NCBI GenBank assembly: GCA_964035545.1
Contig: OZ037766.1
Location: 6,427,722 to 6,487,721, forward strand
Source of the DNA: Bugula neritina
Lineage: Eukaryota > Bryozoa > Gymnolaemata > Cheilostomatida > Bugulidae
Direction: 5' to 3'
Length of the DNA: 60,000 bases
Part shown: piece by piece, positions 51,101-57,100 of the stretch
Numbering within the stretch: position 1 is the stretch's first letter
Layout of the letters: each line of letters begins with the position of its first letter
The notes under the pieces: generated by a model
Told to the model about the DNA's origin: nothing
The model's database searches: none
Seen by the model: only the letters and a program-made list of their open reading frames with translations
Made by a program: the position numbers and the translations under genes

Positions 51101-54100
51101 TTTACTCGCATGTGTAAAAATGGTACCCAGCAAGGCTTCATTCTTTACCAAAACTAATTACTATTTTAGATTGTGGTGAACATTCTAAGAGATCAGGGGG
51201 CACCTGTATTCCAGAACCTTCCTTACTATAAGCCAATAGTTCACAGCTACCCTGTGAACTCACTAGTGCAGGTTGTTAGAGCTGTGGATGCAGACCTCAA
51301 AGGAGAACTCGTTTATGAGATCACTGGGGATGTTCCTTCTACCAGTTTCTTCACATTGACCAATGAGAAATCAGGAAGGATAATTCTTAAAAATGACCTC
51401 AAAATGGACACCTTCAGCACTACAAGGTAGCAAAGCCACGCTTATTTATTTTATTTAACCTCTTTCAATTAATTATATAAACAATAAAAATTCTTGACTC
51501 ACAATATATGTACAGTACTTTTTACTGAATAGTGTATTATTGCATAACCATGTCTTTACATAAGGGTTCATGCTCATCCTAAACCAAGATTAGTGCCGGC
51601 ATGCGTGGGACTTTTTCAAACAGTTCCGTTCTCATTTCTAGTGCACATACTCCAAAATAATTAGTCACTTAGCAATCATTTAGATTTTAGATCAACACAT
51701 CAACATTAAAAACTGTTGAGAATTTCTGACAAAGTTTGCTATATTGTAACAGGTACATAATAAGAGTAGTAGCGTATGACACTGCCTACCCCAACAATAG
51801 GGCTACGGCAACTGTTACTGTAGACGTCAACAGAAACCCCAACCCTCCTATTGGACCAACCAGCTATGTCTTCAATGTGTCTGTTGGAGATCCTATCGGC
51901 ACAACAGTATGTTCTGTCATATCTATGTTTAGCTGTTTATTTGTGTTTTTGAACAACTTTTGAAAAATAAAATTAAATTGGTGAAATTTTATTTACAAAA
52001 TGAGGTGCACACGCACAGGCGTGTTGCAATAAATAGGATTTTACACTTTCGTTGTGCTGTATTCAGTTGTTAGGAAGACATTCTAGCACTTTGTTTATAA
52101 GCTACTACATAGTCAACACAGTGCGTTTATGACTGCTGTCTTTAGGTGGTAGACATGGAAGCATCGGACGCTGACAATGATTCTTTATCCTACTCTATGG
52201 TTTCCACGACAGCGGGCAATGCTGCCACATACTTCTACGTCTACGAGAACACAGGTAGAATTGTTCTCATCAAACCCTTACCTGCAGACTACGATCAAGA
52301 CTTTGATTTTCAAGTTAGAGTTGCAGACAACAGTATTCCATCCAAGTCTTTTCTCGCTTCTGTTAAAGGTGAGAAGATTGGCTAGTTTTGGTTTTGTTTA
52401 ATATGATTATTTCTCATAGTTTTTACATTTAAAGTTTTTTAAATATGTATTACTGTAAATAAAAATTTTAGAATAATTAATAAATCAATAAATTTGGCTC
52501 ATCTTTCCTTGAACACTAGAATAAATATTTATTAATGTACTTGAAAATGTTAGAATAATCAGTGTCATATTTCAAAATAAACTTTTCTCAAATTTTCTTA
52601 AACATCAAAATTACAACACTTATTGCTTATATTAATAAGTTCTATTTCTATTTATATAAGAAGTTAAACAACTGAAAGTACAAAGTAATCCAATCATCTT
52701 GGATAATATTTGTTATAGGTTTTGTTCGGAGATGTCAAATAACGCTGACTCAGTCAGCATTTGTTGACAGCGTCAATGACTTTGATCCTGTTGGCACTTC
52801 CATTCTCACTGTCCAATCACACGGCAGCAACAACCTCTCTTACTCAATACCCGACACTGGGGTAGTCTCCAACTTCTTTGAAATTACTAACTCCGGTGAA
52901 ATTAGAGTCAAGTCTGACTTGAAGTCAGGCACAGTATTAAGTTACACGTTTGATGTGGCTGTAGCAACACCACAGTGCTCTGTAACTGTTTCCGTTACTA
53001 TCAGAGTGAATAGGAATACGTTACCACCAGTTATCAATATTGAGGGTGAAATGGGTAAGATTTGGCTTTTATTTTGTATTTGAATGAACTAGAAAATTAT
53101 GTATATTCTCATGCAAATTTAGTAACTCTCATGTGTTGTTAACTCAGTTCAACTTATTACCAGCTCTATTGTGTTATTTAACTTGAGAAATATTCATAAG
53201 GTATATAAAGAACTTTCTTATATTTTTGCAAAGGACCTAATTGTGTAAAAAATTAATACCATTGTTTAAATTCTGAAAAAAAATTTTAAAACCTTGTAGT
53301 ACTCTTTCTCGTGTTATGTTTTTATACTCTTTTTTTCACATGAATATCTAAAAGTCATCTGTTTGTATACTATTTCAGGAACAAATTCATTGGTGACAAC
53401 AGTTAATGAAAGCATAGCACTATACACCGTTCTCTTCAAGTTCAACGCCGAGGACGGAGATGGTGATGACGTGACCTTCACCCTTGCACCCGATGACAGC
53501 AGCAATGCTCTCACTTACTTTGCTGTATCTCAAGTTGACAATGAGGGTAGCATCTGGGTGCGACAGGACCTGAGGCTAGATCGACCTCAAGTTCTGTATT
53601 TAATGAGACTATTGGCCAGTGATGGTAGCAATACTGTGTCTGTGCCAGTTTCAGGTACATCTTATTCTGATACTATCTCTACCTTATTACTTATCTACAT
53701 CATCGTGACTCTTTTGCTTAGCACTTATTCAACATATATTGCTTATTTGTCTGCTTGTTACTCTGACACACTCTTCATATCTTCTTACTCATTGCACAAT
53801 AATGATTCTATAAAATATCATGTGTTGCTTGTTGAATGATTAAATTAACTGAATAACTGAATAAATTTGGAGAAATGCGGAATACAGCTGGAGTTATTGT
53901 AAGGTGACTGCTCAAGCCTAAACTAAAATTGCTTAGTTGTTGACTTGTATTTCATTAATTTGTTAAACATTCTGTTAGCTTTGATTAAAGCAATATTTTA
54001 AGCTTTAACCTTTCAGTGTCAAATGCCATGCTGCTGATATTGAAACACTATTATTTTTTAATAGCTTTCTTTGCTACTTACCCTTCATGACTGCACTTTC

Positions 54101-57100
54101 CCAATCTCTACCTGCACTCAATAATTTATCTTTCTGATGGTTTTTTAAAAAATATTGTTTCCACACTCATATGCAATATACTATAAGGTTATTTCTGAAT
54201 CATTGTAGTGACTGTTATAAGAGACCAGTACGCCCCAACCTTCCTTCAGACCAGCTACTCTACCATTGTGTTGGAGAACGTCACCGTACCATCTGTACTT
54301 CCTCTGCCTGACTTCCGAGCTGTAGATTCTGACTTGAATGGAGTGATAGTCTACAGGGTGATAAGCAGGGACTTGTCTTCTGTGTTCTTTGGTTTGAATG
54401 ATGACAACAAGTTGTTTGTGAGAAACAGTCTTACTCAAGCACCTCTTGATCAATATACGGTATGTTTTAAAGTGACATGCTAAATAAAATAGGATAAAAA
54501 CCTCTTATGGGTTTTGTCTAAAGTATTTACTTGACTCATTTGCTACTTTTCCTTCTGGCATATTGTACTAATTATGTCAGACCTAAATTTTTAATCATTA
54601 AAAGTTACTTGCACACATGATAAAACTTTTTAATAAATTGCACCAATTAACCATCAGAGACACTGCATATCGATATTTGCAAAGTGTGAGTGAAAGTTCC
54701 TATCTTTCTTAGTGTTTATTTCTTACTATAAGTTTGTTATGATGTAGCTGAGAGTACAAGCCTATGATTCGTCATACCCTGACAATGTGGTAGAGACTAC
54801 AATAAGAATAGACATTATTAGACTGACTGTCAGTAACTCTACTCTTTCAAAGACTATCAGTGAGAATACTGGTGAGTCAACCATTACAACCGTCTGCTGA
54901 TTAATCTCTTTGCTAGTTAAAAGTTGTCTTCTTAACTATATCAATACTGTCTGCTAATAAAGCTTCTGTTGATTAGGAGTTGTCTTCTTAACTAGTTTAA
55001 TATTATGTTTTTGCTTTTAGTCCGATTCTCTGCAGTGTACCGGCTGTCTGCCGACAACCCCCGCACTCAGCTGACGTACAGTATCTCTCAGTCTGATGAC
55101 GTATTCAATGAGTTCTTCATAGTGGACGGTGCAGACGGCACAATCTATTTGTCTAAATCGCTAGCTGGACACAATGTTACATCCACCTCTTGCGTTATAA
55201 AGGTAGATTGTTTTAACAGACTAAATGTGTTACTACAATATTTTTGTATGAGTTGACAAATATTGGTAACATGCTGCTTGCTAAAGTTTTTCAACAGTTG
55301 AGCTTAAGCCAGAAGTAACCAACATTCTAAGTCTGATAGTGCTACAACAATGCCTTTAGATGTTGCTAAAGTCATTCAGTTTGTTGATATAAATAAATTA
55401 AATAAAGTAATGAGGTTTTAAGATTTTTATGAAAGCTTAATTTTATCAATTTTTGTCTACATGCTACTATTTCTACATGTTAGAAGTATTTGTTGAATTA
55501 GTGTCTAAATTTTACGCTCACAGCTGTGTCGCGTGTTCTAGGCGTGTATAGGAAGTCGGTGCGGCTACCAGTCCTTGACCCTGACTATCATCCCGGGTAG
55601 AAAGCCCTACTTCACTGATACACCTTACAGAACACAGCTGAGTCTCAATCACCCTGCTGGGAGTCACGTATACACTGTGTCAGCGCAGGATGCTGACCTT
55701 CAAGGTCAACTCATCTACAGGTCAGCCTAGTTTGATTTATAACTATTGTGATAACTGCCTAAAATACCTGGAAAGGTATTTTAGGCAGTTATCACAAAAA
55801 ATAACCTCAAAAAATATACAGAGGTTTTGAGAGCACAGTATTATACACAAGAACATGAGTTCATTTCTATTGGCGTAAATTTCAACTGAGTCTGTTATTA
55901 TAACAGGATAGAAACTTGAGCTAATGGGATGGATGTACAAGTTTTGTAAAATGTTAGAAAAAATAATTTTGTGAAACCTTCCTGTCATATTTCTTCGCAT
56001 GAACAAAGTTTGCGCACAGCAGAACGGTTCTGTTAGAATGGCTGCTTTTTCTCATCAGAAGTGTTTCTACAGTTATTAACTCAACCATGTGCTTATTGCA
56101 ATAATGCAAAGTTGGAGTTATCAGGATTTGCTTTTGGTTTTAGAGTTGTTGGCGTTTATCCAGCTCAACTGTTCTTTGCTGTGGAAGGAAGTGGAAAAGT
56201 CACATTAACTAACAGTTTGAGAGAAGCTGTTAGCAGACAGACGGAGTACCAGGTTAGCCAATTAGAATGTCTCTTCAACATTATCTTTCACATCGAGCTT
56301 GGTGTCTATGATTTATATTGAAAATATGTCTTTATGCCCATCTATTTTATTTAGTAATTGCATAGTTGATTGTTCAAAAAATATTTATTTACTAAAATCT
56401 ACCAAACTTGTCGTATACTTTCAGTTGTCATATTTAGATGATTTGAAGACTTTTAAGCACTCAGATTTTTAGGTTCTCAAGCTAATTTTTTGTTTTCCTT
56501 AGGTTGTGATTCAAGTCTATGACTCGTTACTGCCCAGCCAATCAGCTGAGGAGACTCTAGTCGTCTCTGTAGAGAACTCGTCACCCAGACTTGGTGTTTA
56601 CTCTGACAGCATTAGTGTCAGCGAGTACCAGAATCTGGGTATTATATATACAGTCAACGCCACTGATGCAGACGGCGATGAGTTGACGTACACATTCGCA
56701 GACGTAGAGGGCGTGGTCAACAACTTCCTGTGGCTGAATCCGAGTACCGGAGAGATTGTGTTACAGAGATCTCTAACCACCATATCTACTAGCACCTTCT
56801 CAGTAAGAAGCGTTTAGCACCCCCCCCCCCTTTCTATTAGATTATTTTTGTGGAATTAAAGTTAAAGTAAATTAAGCAAATAATTGAATGACAGTTGCCT
56901 AGTGTATGTGTAAGTGTTAAGTACAACTAAATACTCCTTAGTTACTAATGTGTAAGTAGAAAATTTTATTAGGTGTTTATTAGTTTGTTGGAGTAGCTGT
57001 GATGCAAAGACGTGTATATACTACTAGGTGAATATTAGAATATGTGATACACATGTATATATTATTACTAGGTGAATGTTAGAATATGTGATGACAGAAC

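Noticed and set aside
54181-54453. Minus-strand 90-codon frame
   Set aside because: It is a shadow of exon 87, which carries clear cadherin motifs on the plus strand.
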